DNA from: Aeromicrobium sp. Root236
GTDB taxonomy: Bacteria > Actinomycetota > Actinomycetes > Propionibacteriales > Nocardioidaceae
Assembly (NCBI RefSeq): GCF_001428805.1
Contig: NZ_LMIS01000001.1
Span: forward strand, 1,300,529 to 1,364,528
DNA: 64,000 bases
Reading direction: 5' to 3'
A program made the position numbers and the translations under genes. Within the stretch, counting starts at the first letter, position 1; every line of letters starts with the position of its first letter. Shown here piece by piece: positions 1 to 8,005 of the stretch. The notes under the pieces are model-generated. The model was not told the origin of the DNA. It worked only from the letters and a program-made list of their open reading frames with translations, and searched no databases.

Positions 1-443
1 CGGGCTACGACTTCGACGGCTACCTCACATTCCCTGACGGCACGTTCGACGACGCGTACGCCGGGTGGCTCGCCGACGCGGCGTCCCGCGCGCGCAACAG
101 CACGCTGCTGGTGGCCGTCGACGGTGACGACCTGGTCGGCACGGTCACGTGGTGCCCCTACGGCTCGGCGGACGCCCAGCTCGCCAAGGAGCCACATCAG
201 GGCGAGTTCCGCACGCTGTCGATCGCTCCCGAGGCGCGCGGCCGCGGCATCGGTCGCGCGCTCGTCGAGGACTGCCTCGACCGCGCACGCGCTGCCGGGC
301 TCACCGAGGTCCTGCTGTTCTCGCTCAAGGAGATGGCGCCCGCCCACCGGCTCTACGGCCGGCTCGGGTTCGGCCGCCGGCCCGAGCTGGACTGGTCCCC
401 CGACCCCGGCGTCAACCTCTGGGCGTTCTCGCTCAGCCTCTGA
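1..443 (+). CDS. GNAT family N-acetyltransferase, C-terminal part
   Basis: The reading frame is open from the left edge to the stop at 441-443, so the start lies outside; about 146 codons are visible. It carries the acetyl-CoA loop of the GNAT fold (EARGRGIGRALV, the R/Q-x-x-G-x-G signature), preceded by the beta-4 strand (RTLSIAP) and followed by LYGRLGF, the usual alpha4-beta6/7 end. Family members move acetyl from acetyl-CoA to an amine; the substrate cannot be read from the sequence. The next gene starts 20 nt downstream but has its own -10 element. Confidence 0.85.
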   Translation, partial: GYDFDGYLTFPDGTFDDAYAGWLADAASRARNSTLLVAVDGDDLVGTVTWCPYGSADAQLAKEPHQGEFRTLSIAPEARGRGIGRALVEDCLDRARAAGLTEVLLFSLKEMAPAHRLYGRLGFGRRPELDWSPDPGVNLWAFSLSL

Positions 444-463
444 CGCACGACTAGCGTGGCGCC

Positions 464-835
464 ATGGACACCGCATCGATCACCCACGTCGTCTCGGCCG
501 CCGACACCGCACGTGCGCTCGGCAGCGGAGACCTCGACGTGCTCGGCACGCCGCGCGTGCTGGCCTGGTGCGAAGAGGCGACGTGCGCGGCGCTCGAGCT
601 CGAACCGGCGCAGACCAGCGTGGGGACCCGCGTCGACCTGGAGCACCTGGCCGCCAGCCCGGTCGGCGCCGAGGTCACCGCGACCGCGACCGTCGTCCAC
701 ACCGACGGCCGGCTCGTACGTTTTCAGGTCGCGGCCCACGACGCCGGCGGCACGTTGCTGGCGACCGGCGAGATCCGTCGGGTCATCGTGGACCGGGAGC
801 GATTTCTGGCGCGGATCGCGCCTGTGGGAGACTGA
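464..835 (+). CDS. Thioesterase, FlK-like hotdog fold
   Basis: A 123-residue protein with the size and layout of single-domain hotdog thioesterases related to fluoroacetyl-CoA thioesterase FlK: a helix-like segment LAWCEEATCAALE (the usual 'ALVALMEEAA' position), followed by GTRVDLEHLA and a beta-rich half with VRFQVAAHDAGG. It probably hydrolyses a small acyl-CoA. A TAGCGT hexamer at 452-457 ends 6 nt before the ATG and there is no Shine-Dalgarno, so the mRNA is probably leaderless. Substrate is not predictable. Confidence 0.75.
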   Translation: MDTASITHVVSAADTARALGSGDLDVLGTPRVLAWCEEATCAALELEPAQTSVGTRVDLEHLAASPVGAEVTATATVVHTDGRLVRFQVAAHDAGGTLLATGEIRRVIVDRERFLARIAPVGD

Positions 836-861
836 GACCTCGACTTCCGAGGAGGATCATC

Positions 862-936
862 ATGGGCAAGACCGGCCGCAAGCGTCGTGCGCGTCGCAAG
901 AAGGGCGCCAACCACGGCAAGCGCCCCAACGCGTGA
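862..936 (+). CDS. Large ribosomal subunit protein bL37 (24 aa)
   Basis: A 24-codon gene, very rich in Lys/Arg, starting MGKTGRKRRARRKKG and ending ANHGKRPNA. The ending and overall plan match the actinobacterial ribosomal protein bL37 described in mycobacterial ribosomes (similar basic peptide ending SKANHGKRPN). GAGGAG at 849-854 is a good ribosome binding site for the ATG. A strong hairpin follows at once, as expected for a highly expressed monocistronic gene. Genes this short are often left out of annotations. Confidence 0.85.
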   Translation: MGKTGRKRRARRKKGANHGKRPNA

Positions 937-940
937 CAAC

Positions 941-973
941 AAGAAATCCCCGTCCATCGGACGGGGATTTCTT
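941..973. terminator. Rho-independent terminator, bidirectional
   Basis: Perfect 15-bp stem (AAGAAATCCCCGTCC, 941-955; complement at 959-973) with a 3-nt loop. The stem begins in A/T pairs, giving a T-rich tract on both strands. It lies between convergent genes for bL37 and RsrA and can serve both. Confidence 0.9.
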
Positions 974-989
974 CGTTTGGGGCGAGCGA

Positions 990-1262
990 CTAGGTCGACC
1001 GCTGCTCGGTGATCTCGATGTGCACCTTGCGGATCGAGAACAGCACCTTCTCGCGCAGGGGCTCGGGCGCCACCTCGGAGCACGACCGCGACACGAGTGA
1101 CTTCACGACCCGCTCGAGGTCGTACTCGCTCAGGCAGTCGCTGCACCCGTCGATGTGCGCCTGGATCTCGGCGCAGCTCGCGGTGTCGATCTCCTGGTCG
1201 ATGAACAGGTAGAGGTTCTCGAGTGCCTTCTCGCAGTCAGGCCCTTCGCACGGATCCGTCAT
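990..1262 (-). CDS. rsrA: Anti-sigma factor RsrA (mycothiol/thiol-stress, zinc-binding)
   Basis: A 90-residue ZAS-family anti-sigma factor. The signature H36-x3-C40-x2-C43 (HIDGCSDC) plus an upstream Cys (C10) matches the zinc site of Streptomyces RsrA and mycobacterial RshA, where disulfide formation expels zinc and frees the sigma factor. Cys5 and Cys30 are additional. Its ATG overlaps the sigR stop by 4 nt (ATGA), so translation is probably coupled and stoichiometry fixed. It is predicted to be cytoplasmic and to hold SigR inactive in reducing conditions. Assignment is firm from motif and neighbour. Confidence 0.95.
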   Translation of the reverse strand: MTDPCEGPDCEKALENLYLFIDQEIDTASCAEIQAHIDGCSDCLSEYDLERVVKSLVSRSCSEVAPEPLREKVLFSIRKVHIEITEQRST

Positions 1263-1972
1263 GACTTGTCACCCGCTCCCGTGACAGCCATGCCGCGATC
1301 GCGGGCGTAGTCGGCCAACATCTCGCGCAGCATCCGACGGCCGCGGTGCAACCGCGACATCACGGTGCCGATCGGGGTGTCCATGATCTCGGCGATCTCC
1401 TTGTAGGGGAAACCTTCGACGTCGGCGAGGTAGACCGCGTAGCGGAAGTCCTCGGGCAGCGCCTGGAGCGCGTCCTTGACGTCGCTGTCGGGGAGGTGCT
1501 CCAGCGCCTCCATCTCGGCCGACTTGAGCCCGCTCGACCCGTGCGACTCGGCGCGGGCGATCTGCCAGTCCTCGATCTCGTCCGTGATCTGCTGCGGCTG
1601 GCGCTGCTTCTTGCGGTACGAGTTGATGTAGGTGTTGGTCAGGATGCGGTAGAGCCAGGCCTTGAGGTTGGTGCCGGGCTTGAACTGGTGGAACGCGCTG
1701 AACGCCTTGGCGTAGGTCTCCTGGACGAGGTCCTCGGCGTCGTGCGGGCTGCGCGTCATGCGCAGCGCGGCCGAGTAGAGCTGGTCCAGGAATGGCAGGG
1801 CGTCGGCCTCGAAGCGCGCCTGCTGCTGCTCCGAGGTCTCGGTGTCGCGCTGGTCGGCGCTTTCAGGGGTTTCGCCGGTGACGGTCATCGCCTCCCAGCC
1901 TACTCCGGGCACTACTGGCTTGCTGAGGGGCGTGATCGACCTCTCAAGCCCGTGATCTGCGTATGTCAGCAT
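1259..1972 (-). CDS. sigR: ECF sigma factor SigR/SigH, two possible isoforms
   Basis: Group IV sigma factor of the SigR/SigH family. Region 2 contains [14 protein letters not shown] and [16 protein letters not shown]; region 4 contains [17 protein letters not shown] and the helix-turn-helix [12 protein letters not shown]. Two starts are supported. ATG 1972 has an AGGAGG Shine-Dalgarno and lies just downstream of a SigR-type promoter, giving 237 aa. ATG 1888 has GGGAGG 2 nt before it and a TAGGCT -10 element 8 nt upstream, giving 209 aa. This mirrors Streptomyces sigR, where the stress-induced promoter yields a longer, unstable form. The gene directs transcription of thiol-redox genes and is paired with rsrA. 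Confidence 0.95.
   Translation of the reverse strand: MLTYADHGLERSITPLSKPVVPGVGWEAMTVTGETPESADQRDTETSEQQQARFEADALPFLDQLYSAALRMTRSPHDAEDLVQETYAKAFSAFHQFKPGTNLKAWLYRILTNTYINSYRKKQRQPQQITDEIEDWQIARAESHGSSGLKSAEMEALEHLPDSDVKDALQALPEDFRYAVYLADVEGFPYKEIAEIMDTPIGTVMSRLHRGRRMLREMLADYARDRGMAVTGAGDKS
1897..1902 (-). promoter_or_regulatory. Housekeeping -10 element for the short sigR form
   Basis: TAGGCT on the minus strand lies 8 nt before the internal ATG at 1888. It would give a nearly leaderless constitutive transcript for the 209-residue SigR, separate from the upstream SigR-dependent promoter. Only the -10 is clear. Confidence 0.5.
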
Positions 1973-1991
1973 CGAACCTCCTGCGGTGTTC

Positions 1992-2017
1992 AACCGTCCG
2001 GAGGCACCCGCTATTCC
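1992..2017 (-). promoter_or_regulatory. SigR-type autoregulatory promoter of sigR-rsrA
   Basis: On the minus strand GGAAT (complement of 2013-2017) and GTT (complement of 1992-1994) are separated by exactly 18 nt, the SigR/SigH consensus. Transcription would begin near 1985 and run into AGGAGG and ATG 1972. The -35 element is part of the stop region (GAA TAG) of the preceding SRAP gene, so no spacer DNA is used. Confidence 0.85.
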
Positions 2018-2742
2018 GGGGGCAGCGGCTTGATCAGGTCGGGACCGTTGTTGGCGACGTTGTTGACCTCGGTCGACACCGGGAACGCGTCGAGGCGGCC
2101 CGGCGCGGCCGGGATCAGCAGCTCGAGCAGCTGGTCCTGGGGCTTGGGGGCCGGGTCGAGCCACGCGTCGAACGCGTCGGGCTCGAGGAACAACGGCATG
2201 CGGTCGTGGATGTGCCCCATGTCGTCCTCGGCGCTCGTGGTGAGGATCGTGTAGCTCGTGACCCACTCGTCGGTCGCCGGGTCCTTCCAGAACTCGTAGA
2301 GCCCGGCCATCGCGAGCACCGAGTGGTCCTTGGGGGTGATGTAGAACGGCTGCTTCTTGGGCTTGCGCTCACCCTCGCGGGCCTCTCCGGCGTACCACTC
2401 GTAGTAGCCGTCGGCCGGGACGAGACCGCGACGCCTGGCGAACGCCTTCTTGAAGGCGGGCTTCTCGGCGGCGGTCTCCGAGCGCGCGTTGATCATGCGG
2501 TTGCCGATCGACGGGTCCTTGGCCCAGCTCGGGATGAGGCCCCAGCGCGCCGTCATGAGCTCCCGCTGGGGCGGAGCGTCGGCGGACAGCTCCTCGGGCC
2601 GGCGCCCGATGATCAGCGGCGCGAGCTTGGTGGGCGCCATGTTGTAGTCGGCCTCGAGCTCGACGAACGAGTTGGCGAGATCGACCTCGAACGCCTGGTT
2701 GAGCGATGCCGAGGTCTGGGTGGTTGCATAGCGCCCGCACAT
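2011..2742 (-). CDS. SRAP family protein (HMCES/YedK-like, abasic-site crosslinking)
   Basis: A 243-residue SOS-response-associated peptidase domain protein. It begins MCGRYA; Cys2 becomes the N-terminal nucleophile after Met removal and forms a thiazolidine with abasic sites in single-stranded DNA in known members. Other family marks are MINARSETA, the active-site Glu in GYYEWY and the His in HDRMP. A TAGGCT hexamer lies 6 nt before the ATG (complement of 2749-2754), so it is probably leaderless. The stop codon lies within the -35 element of the sigR promoter, so it is placed directly upstream of a stress sigma factor. Confidence 0.92.
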   Translation of the reverse strand: MCGRYATTQTSASLNQAFEVDLANSFVELEADYNMAPTKLAPLIIGRRPEELSADAPPQRELMTARWGLIPSWAKDPSIGNRMINARSETAAEKPAFKKAFARRRGLVPADGYYEWYAGEAREGERKPKKQPFYITPKDHSVLAMAGLYEFWKDPATDEWVTSYTILTTSAEDDMGHIHDRMPLFLEPDAFDAWLDPAPKPQDQLLELLIPAAPGRLDAFPVSTEVNNVANNGPDLIKPLPPE

Positions 2743-2777
2743 GCCTCCAGCCTAGGCGCTGCCACCGACACCGTGGG

Positions 2778-3431
2778 CTACTCGGACAGGCCGGCCAGCA
2801 CCCTGGCGACGCCGTCGGACGAGGGCGGCAGCTCCTCGACCCACAGCCGCGGCCGGGCGTCGTCACCGAGGGCGCGTTCGAGCAGGATGCGCAGCATGCT
2901 GAGCGTCAGGAAGTCGGCACGCTCGCGGCCGACCAGAGCGGCGAACCGGCGGGGCGACACGCGGGCCACGGTCTCGTCGCCGGCGAACACCGCTCGCATG
3001 GCCTCGGCGACGTCGAGCGCCCTGAGGGACTGCTCGAGCTCGTGCCCGGCATGTCCGCGCGGCAGCTCGACGACCACGAGAGCCGTCCGGTGTGCCACGT
3101 CGTGGCCGTCGCGCTCGGCGCCACGGTAGATCTCGGCGAGGCGCGAGCGTACGTACGGCGTCGTGGCCAGCGACGTCAGCGGGTCCTCGCACGAGATGTC
3201 GGCGTGCAGGACCAGCGCCTCGTCGGCCCATGCCAAGACGGCCGCCCGGGTTGCCTCGAACGATGGCGGCTTGCCGGCATAAGCCCGCTCCACGTGGTCC
3301 ATGACCTCGTGGAGCGGGACGCCGAGCCGCGCTGCACTCGCTCCCACCTCGAGTGCAACGTCAGCGACATCCGGGCGGCCGTCGCGTACCGCATCGGCGA
3401 GGAGCACATCATCCAGTCCCGAGCTGAACAT
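2778..3431 (-). CDS. Degenerate GGDEF-like domain protein
   Basis: A 217-residue protein starting MFSSGLDD, with AAAGGAG before the ATG at 3431. The N-terminal ~95 residues are helical and acidic. The segment EDPLTSLATTPYVRSRLAEIYR then resembles the opening of a GGDEF domain (D-P-L-T-G-L-x-N...), followed by a strand (ALVVVELP) and ARVSPRRFAALVGR where the GG[DE]EF loop region should be. The catalytic signature itself is absent, so it is unlikely to make cyclic-di-GMP; a sensory or ligand-binding role is inferred. It diverges from the sigma-fusion gene. Confidence 0.55.
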   Translation of the reverse strand: MFSSGLDDVLLADAVRDGRPDVADVALEVGASAARLGVPLHEVMDHVERAYAGKPPSFEATRAAVLAWADEALVLHADISCEDPLTSLATTPYVRSRLAEIYRGAERDGHDVAHRTALVVVELPRGHAGHELEQSLRALDVAEAMRAVFAGDETVARVSPRRFAALVGRERADFLTLSMLRILLERALGDDARPRLWVEELPPSSDGVARVLAGLSE

Positions 3432-3554
3432 GAGGCACTCCTTTCGCCGTTCGGACAACCATGAGACGTACGAGGGCCGCTGCCATGACGCGGTTCCGGC
3501 GAGCAATTCGTGACCGCTCCACGTCTGGGTCGTTGTGCACGTGGGAGGGACACC

Positions 3555-5135
3555 GTGTCGGACACCAGCACCACACGCGTCGAGGCGAGCGACGCCCGGC
3601 TCATCGCTGCCGTGCGCGGCGGCGACACCGAGGCGTACGGCGAGCTGTTCGACCGCCACCGCGACGCCGCGAACCGCCTCGCCTCACAGCTGGTGCCCGG
3701 CCCCGACGCCGACGACCTGGTCGCCGAGTCGTTCACCCGCGTGCTGGCCCTGCTGCAGGACGGCAAGGGACCCGACGAGTTCTTCCGCGCCTACCTCCTG
3801 ACCGCGATCCGCCGGCTGCACGTCGACCGCGGCCGTCGCCAGAAGCGCGTACGTACGACCGACAATGACGCCGAGCTGGACCGCGCCGTCGCGTTCGTCG
3901 ACCCCGCCGAGATGCGCTTCGAGCAGGGCGCGGCCGCTGCTGCGTTCGCCTCGCTCCCCGAGCGGTGGCAGCTCGTGCTGTGGCACCTCGACGTCGAAGG
4001 CCAGAAGCCCGCCGACATCGCCCCGCTGCTCGGCATGAGCCCCAACAGCGTCTCCGCTCTCGCCTACCGCGCACGGGAGGGCCTGCGCCAGGCCTACCTG
4101 CAGAGCCACCTCGCTCCCAGCCTGCACGCGAGCTGCCGCACGACGACCGGGATGCTCGGCTCGTACGTCCGCAGGGGCCTCTCCGCACGCGACTCGGCCC
4201 GCGTCGAGGCGCACCTCGACGAGTGCAGCCGCTGCACCGGGCTCTACCTCGAGCTCGCGGAGATCAACTCCAACCTCTCCGGCATCCTCGGCCCGGCCGT
4301 CCTCGGCGCCGCCGCTGCCGGCTACGTCACGGCCGGCGCCGCGGCGACCGGTGTCGGCGCGGTCGTGGAGTCGGCGCTCGCCCCGGTCAAGGCCGCAGGC
4401 AACGCCGTCGCCGGTGCCGGCACCCAGGGCATGGTCGCCGCAGCCGTCGTGGTCGCCGTCGCCGCGGCCGGCACCGTCGCGGTGACGAGCTCGCGCGGTG
4501 GCTCCGACGACCCGCCTGCCGCGTCGGCCCCTGTGGCCAGCAGCTCGACGCCGAAGCCCTCCCCGACGCCCTCGCCGACCAGGACCAAGGCGGCGAAGAC
4601 GAAGCCGGTCGCGAAGCCGACCCCGACGGCAGCGCCGACGACCGCACCTCCGAGCGTGGCTCCGGCCGCTGTCGCGCCGGCCGACCCCGGGACGGCGGCT
4701 GACGAACGCGCACCGGAGCCGAAGCCGAGCCCGACGGTCGAGCCGATCGTTCCGACGGACTACGCGATCGCGTCCGTACGCGTCTCCAACACGCTCCTGC
4801 CCTTGCTGCAGCGGCAGATCTCGGTCGACATCAGCGCCGCCAACAGCGGCCGCGCGGCCGTCGAGACCGTCACGATCACCCTCGCGTTCCGCCGCAGTGT
4901 CCACTTCGGCGGCGTCACCAGCCCGGGCTGGAGCTGCGGCGCGGCGGTGCCCAACCAGTCGCTGCGCACCCTGACCTGCACGTCGCGGCCGGCGGCCGGC
5001 CAGGGCGCGACGTTCGTCGCCCGGTCGCGCAACCTCATCCACTCCGGTGGCACGATCACCGTCTCGGCGCCCGGCGACCCGGTGCCCGGCAACAACACCG
5101 CGACGTTCCGCCCGGGACTCTGGCCGTTGAGCTGA
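3555..5135 (+). CDS. ECF sigma factor fused to zinc-finger anti-sigma, TM and extracellular domain
   Basis: A 526-residue fusion starting at GTG 3555 behind GGGAGGGA. Residues ~15-90 are sigma region 2 (DADDLVAESFTRVLALL, LLTAIRRLHVDRGRR) and ~125-182 region 4 (LPERWQLVLWHLDVEG, SPNSVSALAYRAREGL). A ZAS zinc site follows (H220-x3-C224-x2-C227, HLDECSRC). A transmembrane helix comes near 293-315 (MVAAAVVVAVAAAGTVAV), then a long Pro/Lys/Thr linker and a beta-rich C-terminal domain (~400-526) resembling DUF11-type surface modules. Sigma, anti-sigma and an outside sensor are thus on one chain, as in sigma groups with C-terminal extensions (ECF53-like). Release probably needs proteolysis or a conformational change. 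The ligand is unknown. Confidence 0.88.
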   Translation: MSDTSTTRVEASDARLIAAVRGGDTEAYGELFDRHRDAANRLASQLVPGPDADDLVAESFTRVLALLQDGKGPDEFFRAYLLTAIRRLHVDRGRRQKRVRTTDNDAELDRAVAFVDPAEMRFEQGAAAAAFASLPERWQLVLWHLDVEGQKPADIAPLLGMSPNSVSALAYRAREGLRQAYLQSHLAPSLHASCRTTTGMLGSYVRRGLSARDSARVEAHLDECSRCTGLYLELAEINSNLSGILGPAVLGAAAAGYVTAGAAATGVGAVVESALAPVKAAGNAVAGAGTQGMVAAAVVVAVAAAGTVAVTSSRGGSDDPPAASAPVASSSTPKPSPTPSPTRTKAAKTKPVAKPTPTAAPTTAPPSVAPAAVAPADPGTAADERAPEPKPSPTVEPIVPTDYAIASVRVSNTLLPLLQRQISVDISAANSGRAAVETVTITLAFRRSVHFGGVTSPGWSCGAAVPNQSLRTLTCTSRPAAGQGATFVARSRNLIHSGGTITVSAPGDPVPGNNTATFRPGLWPLS

Positions 5136-5176
5136 CCCGGACTTGCCTGTCCGGGGCGTTCGGGTATGAATGAGGC

Positions 5177-5662
5177 ATGACCCTCCTGCGCACCGTTGCC
5201 CGTCCGATGCTCGCCTCGATGTTCATCTACGGCGGAGCCACGGCGCTCAAGGCTCCGGGCCCGCGCGCCACCAAGGCGCAGCCGACGGCTGACCTCATCA
5301 AGAAGTTCGCGCCGGAGCTGCCGGTCGACGGAGCCAACCTCGTACGCGTCAACGCCGCCGCACAGCTGCTCGGCGGTCTCGCGCTCGCGACCGGTCGCTT
5401 CCCCCGGCTCGCCGCGCTCGGCCTGGCCGCCACGATGCCGGCCACGACGGTCGTCGGTCACCCCTATTGGAACGAGAGCGACCCCGGTGCGCGCGCCAAC
5501 CAGCGCATCCACTTCCTCAAGAACGTCTCGATGGCCGGTGGGCTGCTGATGGCGACGCTCGACCCCGACCCGCACAAGAAGTTCATCGGCCGCCGCGCGA
5601 AGGACAAGGTCAACCAGGCCGCCGCCTCCGTGCACGACCAGCTCGACCACCTGCGCGGCTGA
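5177..5662 (+). CDS. DoxX family membrane protein
   Basis: A 161-residue protein of the DoxX family with hydrophobic segments near residues 5-25, 60-80 and 82-100, the family sequence FIYGGATALKAP near the N-terminus, and a polar C-terminus (HKKFIGRRAKDKVNQ). It is an integral membrane protein. DoxX members have been linked to redox and thiosulfate/oxidative-stress functions, but the role here is not predictable. It sits 41 nt after the sigma fusion and just before aroA, which has its own -10 element. A second DoxX gene is at 16474. Confidence 0.8.
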   Translation: MTLLRTVARPMLASMFIYGGATALKAPGPRATKAQPTADLIKKFAPELPVDGANLVRVNAAAQLLGGLALATGRFPRLAALGLAATMPATTVVGHPYWNESDPGARANQRIHFLKNVSMAGGLLMATLDPDPHKKFIGRRAKDKVNQAAASVHDQLDHLRG

Positions 5663-5681
5663 CGCCGATAGGCTGGGGGCG

Positions 5682-6959
5682 ATGACTGCCCCGCTGCCCT
5701 GGCTCGCGCCCTACCGCGACACGCCCTTCGACGGCGAGGTGCTGGTCCCCGGCTCCAAGTCGCTGACCAACCGCGTGCTGATCCTTGCGGCGCTGGCTGA
5801 CGGTCCGTCGGTGCTGACCCGGCCGCTCGGGTCGCGCGACACGACCCTGATGCTGGGCGCCCTCACGACCCTCGGCGCGACGATCGAGCGCGACGGCATC
5901 ACCTGGACGATCACGCCGTCCGCGTGGGACCGCACCGAGCCGGCCACGGTCGACTGCGGGCTGGCCGGCACTGTGATGCGCTTCGTCCCGCTCATCGCCG
6001 CGCTCGGCTCCGCACCGGTGACGTTCGACGGTGACGAGCACGCCCGCGTACGCCCGATGGCGACGACGATCGCGACGCTGCGCGACCTCGGCGTCCAGGT
6101 CGACGACGACGGCCGCGGAGCCCTGCCGTTCACGGTCCACGGCACCGGAGGTGTCGCCGGTGGCGCGCTCGAGGTCGACGCGTCGTCGTCCAGCCAGTTC
6201 GTCTCGGCGCTGCTGCTGGCCGGCGCCCGCTTCGACAAGGGTCTCGACCTCCGGCACACCGGTGCGACCCTGCCGTCCATGCCGCACATCGACATGACGG
6301 TCGCCGAGCTGCGCCGCCGGGGCGTACGCGTCGACACCGACGAGCCCAACCGGTGGCACGTGCACCCGGGGCCGATCAGCGCGCTCGACGTCGAGATCGA
6401 GCCCGACCTGTCCAACGCCGGCGTCTTCATCGGTGCCGCGCTCGTGACCGGTGGCCGGGTCCGCATCCGCAACTGGCCCGCCGACACCGACCAGGCCGGC
6501 GACGCGTGGCGCACGATCGTCCCGGCCTTCGGCGGCACAGTCGAGCAGGACGGCGCCGACCTGGTCTTCTCCGCCGGGCCCGCCCTCAACGGGGTCGAGC
6601 TCGACCTGCACGACGTCGGCGAGCTGACCCCGGTCATCGCGGCCATCGCAGCCCTGGCCGAGCGTCCGTCGACCCTCGTCGGCGTGGCCCACCTGCGGGG
6701 GCACGAGACCGACCGGCTCAAGGCGCTCGTGACCGAGATCAACCGCCTCGGCGGCGATGCCGAGGAGCTCGCCGACGGGCTGCTGATCCGGCCCCGCCCG
6801 CTGCACGGCGAGACGTTCCGGACGTACGACGACCACCGCATGGCGCACGCGGGCGTCGTGCTCGGCCTGCGCACGCCGGACCTGTTCGTCGAGAACGTCG
6901 TGACGACGGTCAAGACCTACCCCAACTTCGCCCCGGTCTGGGAACGCCTGATGACATGA
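5682..6959 (+). CDS. aroA: 3-phosphoshikimate 1-carboxyvinyltransferase (EPSP synthase)
   Basis: A 425-residue EPSP synthase, of normal family length. It joins shikimate-3-phosphate and phosphoenolpyruvate in the sixth shikimate step, in the cytoplasm. Visible marks are PGSKSLTNRVLILAAL (shikimate-3-P/PEP site), LAGTVMRFVP, the internal SSSQFVSALLLAGA, and the C-terminal ETFRTYDDHRMAHAG with the catalytic Asp/His region. TAGGCT at 5669-5674 is 7 nt before the ATG, suggesting a leaderless mRNA. It is followed closely by rsgA and hisN; aroA near rsgA, with sigR/rsrA nearby, is a recurrent actinobacterial order. Confidence 0.97.
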   Translation: MTAPLPWLAPYRDTPFDGEVLVPGSKSLTNRVLILAALADGPSVLTRPLGSRDTTLMLGALTTLGATIERDGITWTITPSAWDRTEPATVDCGLAGTVMRFVPLIAALGSAPVTFDGDEHARVRPMATTIATLRDLGVQVDDDGRGALPFTVHGTGGVAGGALEVDASSSSQFVSALLLAGARFDKGLDLRHTGATLPSMPHIDMTVAELRRRGVRVDTDEPNRWHVHPGPISALDVEIEPDLSNAGVFIGAALVTGGRVRIRNWPADTDQAGDAWRTIVPAFGGTVEQDGADLVFSAGPALNGVELDLHDVGELTPVIAAIAALAERPSTLVGVAHLRGHETDRLKALVTEINRLGGDAEELADGLLIRPRPLHGETFRTYDDHRMAHAGVVLGLRTPDLFVENVVTTVKTYPNFAPVWERLMT

Positions 6960-6969
6960 GCGCCGTGAC

Positions 6970-7956
6970 ATGAGGGAGCAGGACGAGCACGCGCAGTTCG
7001 AGCGGCCGCGCCGGCACACCAAGCCGCGCACCAAGATCCGCCCCAACTACGACGACGCCGACACCGCGCGGGTCGTGACGATCGACCGCGGCCGCTACAC
7101 CGTCACCCTCGACGATGACGGCAGGACCGTGACCGCGATGAAGTCGCGCAACCTCGGCCGCAAGGGTGTCGTGGTGGGCGACGAGGTCCGGGTCGTCGGT
7201 GACGTCAGTGGCGCCGACGGCTCGCTCGCCCGCATCGTCGAGGTCACCCCGCGCCGCACCGTCCTGCGGCGCACCGCCGACGACGACGACCCGATCGAGC
7301 GCATCATCGTCGCCAACGCCGACCAGCTCGTGATCGTCGCCGCCCTCGCCGATCCGCCGCCGCGAGCGGGCCTGATCGACCGCTGCCTCGTCGCGGCGTT
7401 CGACGCCGGCATGGAGCCGTTGGTCTGCCTGACCAAGTCCGACCTCGGCTCCCCCGACGAGATCGTGGCGATGTTCGAGCCCCTGGGCGTACGCGTGGTC
7501 GTCACCCGCCGCGACGGCGACCTCGACGGCATCCGTGATGCGCTGCGCGACCGGGTCAGCGTGCTCGTCGGGCACAGCGGCGTGGGCAAGTCGACTTTGG
7601 TGAACGCCCTGGTGCCGGACGCCAACCGCTCGGTGAGCTACGTCAACGCCGTGACCGGCCGCGGCCGTCACACCTCGACGTCCGCGATCAGCCTCGAGCT
7701 GCCGTTCGGCGGCTGGATCATCGACACCCCCGGCATCCGGTCGTTCGGACTCGCGCACGTCGAAGTCGACGACCTGATCAAGGCGTTCCCCGACCTCCAG
7801 GACGTCACCCGTGACTGTCCCCGTGGCTGCCTGCACTCGGCGACCGAGCCCGAGTGCGCCCTCGATCTCGCGGTCGCCGACGGGACCCTGGCACCCGAAC
7901 GCGTCGAGTCGTTCCGCCGCATCCTCGCGAGCATGAACCAGAAGGACGACTACTAG
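6970..7956 (+). CDS. rsgA: Ribosome small subunit-dependent GTPase A
   Basis: A 328-residue circularly permuted GTPase that helps mature the 30S subunit. Order of parts: basic N-terminal segment, OB-fold (~25-90; RVVTIDRGRYTV), then GTPase motifs in permuted order: G4 LTKSD, G1 GHSGVGKSTL, G3 DTPGI. The C-terminal zinc site is DCPRGCLHSATEPEC (C-x4-C-x-H-x6-C type). It lies 10 nt after aroA and is probably co-transcribed with it. The start region ATGAGGGAG is accepted; a nearby in-frame GTG could also serve. Confidence 0.96.
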   Translation: MREQDEHAQFERPRRHTKPRTKIRPNYDDADTARVVTIDRGRYTVTLDDDGRTVTAMKSRNLGRKGVVVGDEVRVVGDVSGADGSLARIVEVTPRRTVLRRTADDDDPIERIIVANADQLVIVAALADPPPRAGLIDRCLVAAFDAGMEPLVCLTKSDLGSPDEIVAMFEPLGVRVVVTRRDGDLDGIRDALRDRVSVLVGHSGVGKSTLVNALVPDANRSVSYVNAVTGRGRHTSTSAISLELPFGGWIIDTPGIRSFGLAHVEVDDLIKAFPDLQDVTRDCPRGCLHSATEPECALDLAVADGTLAPERVESFRRILASMNQKDDY

Positions 7957-8005
7957 GCGCATGCCGGACACGGTTTTCGGGTGTGAAAGCCGTACTCTGA
8001 GGGCC

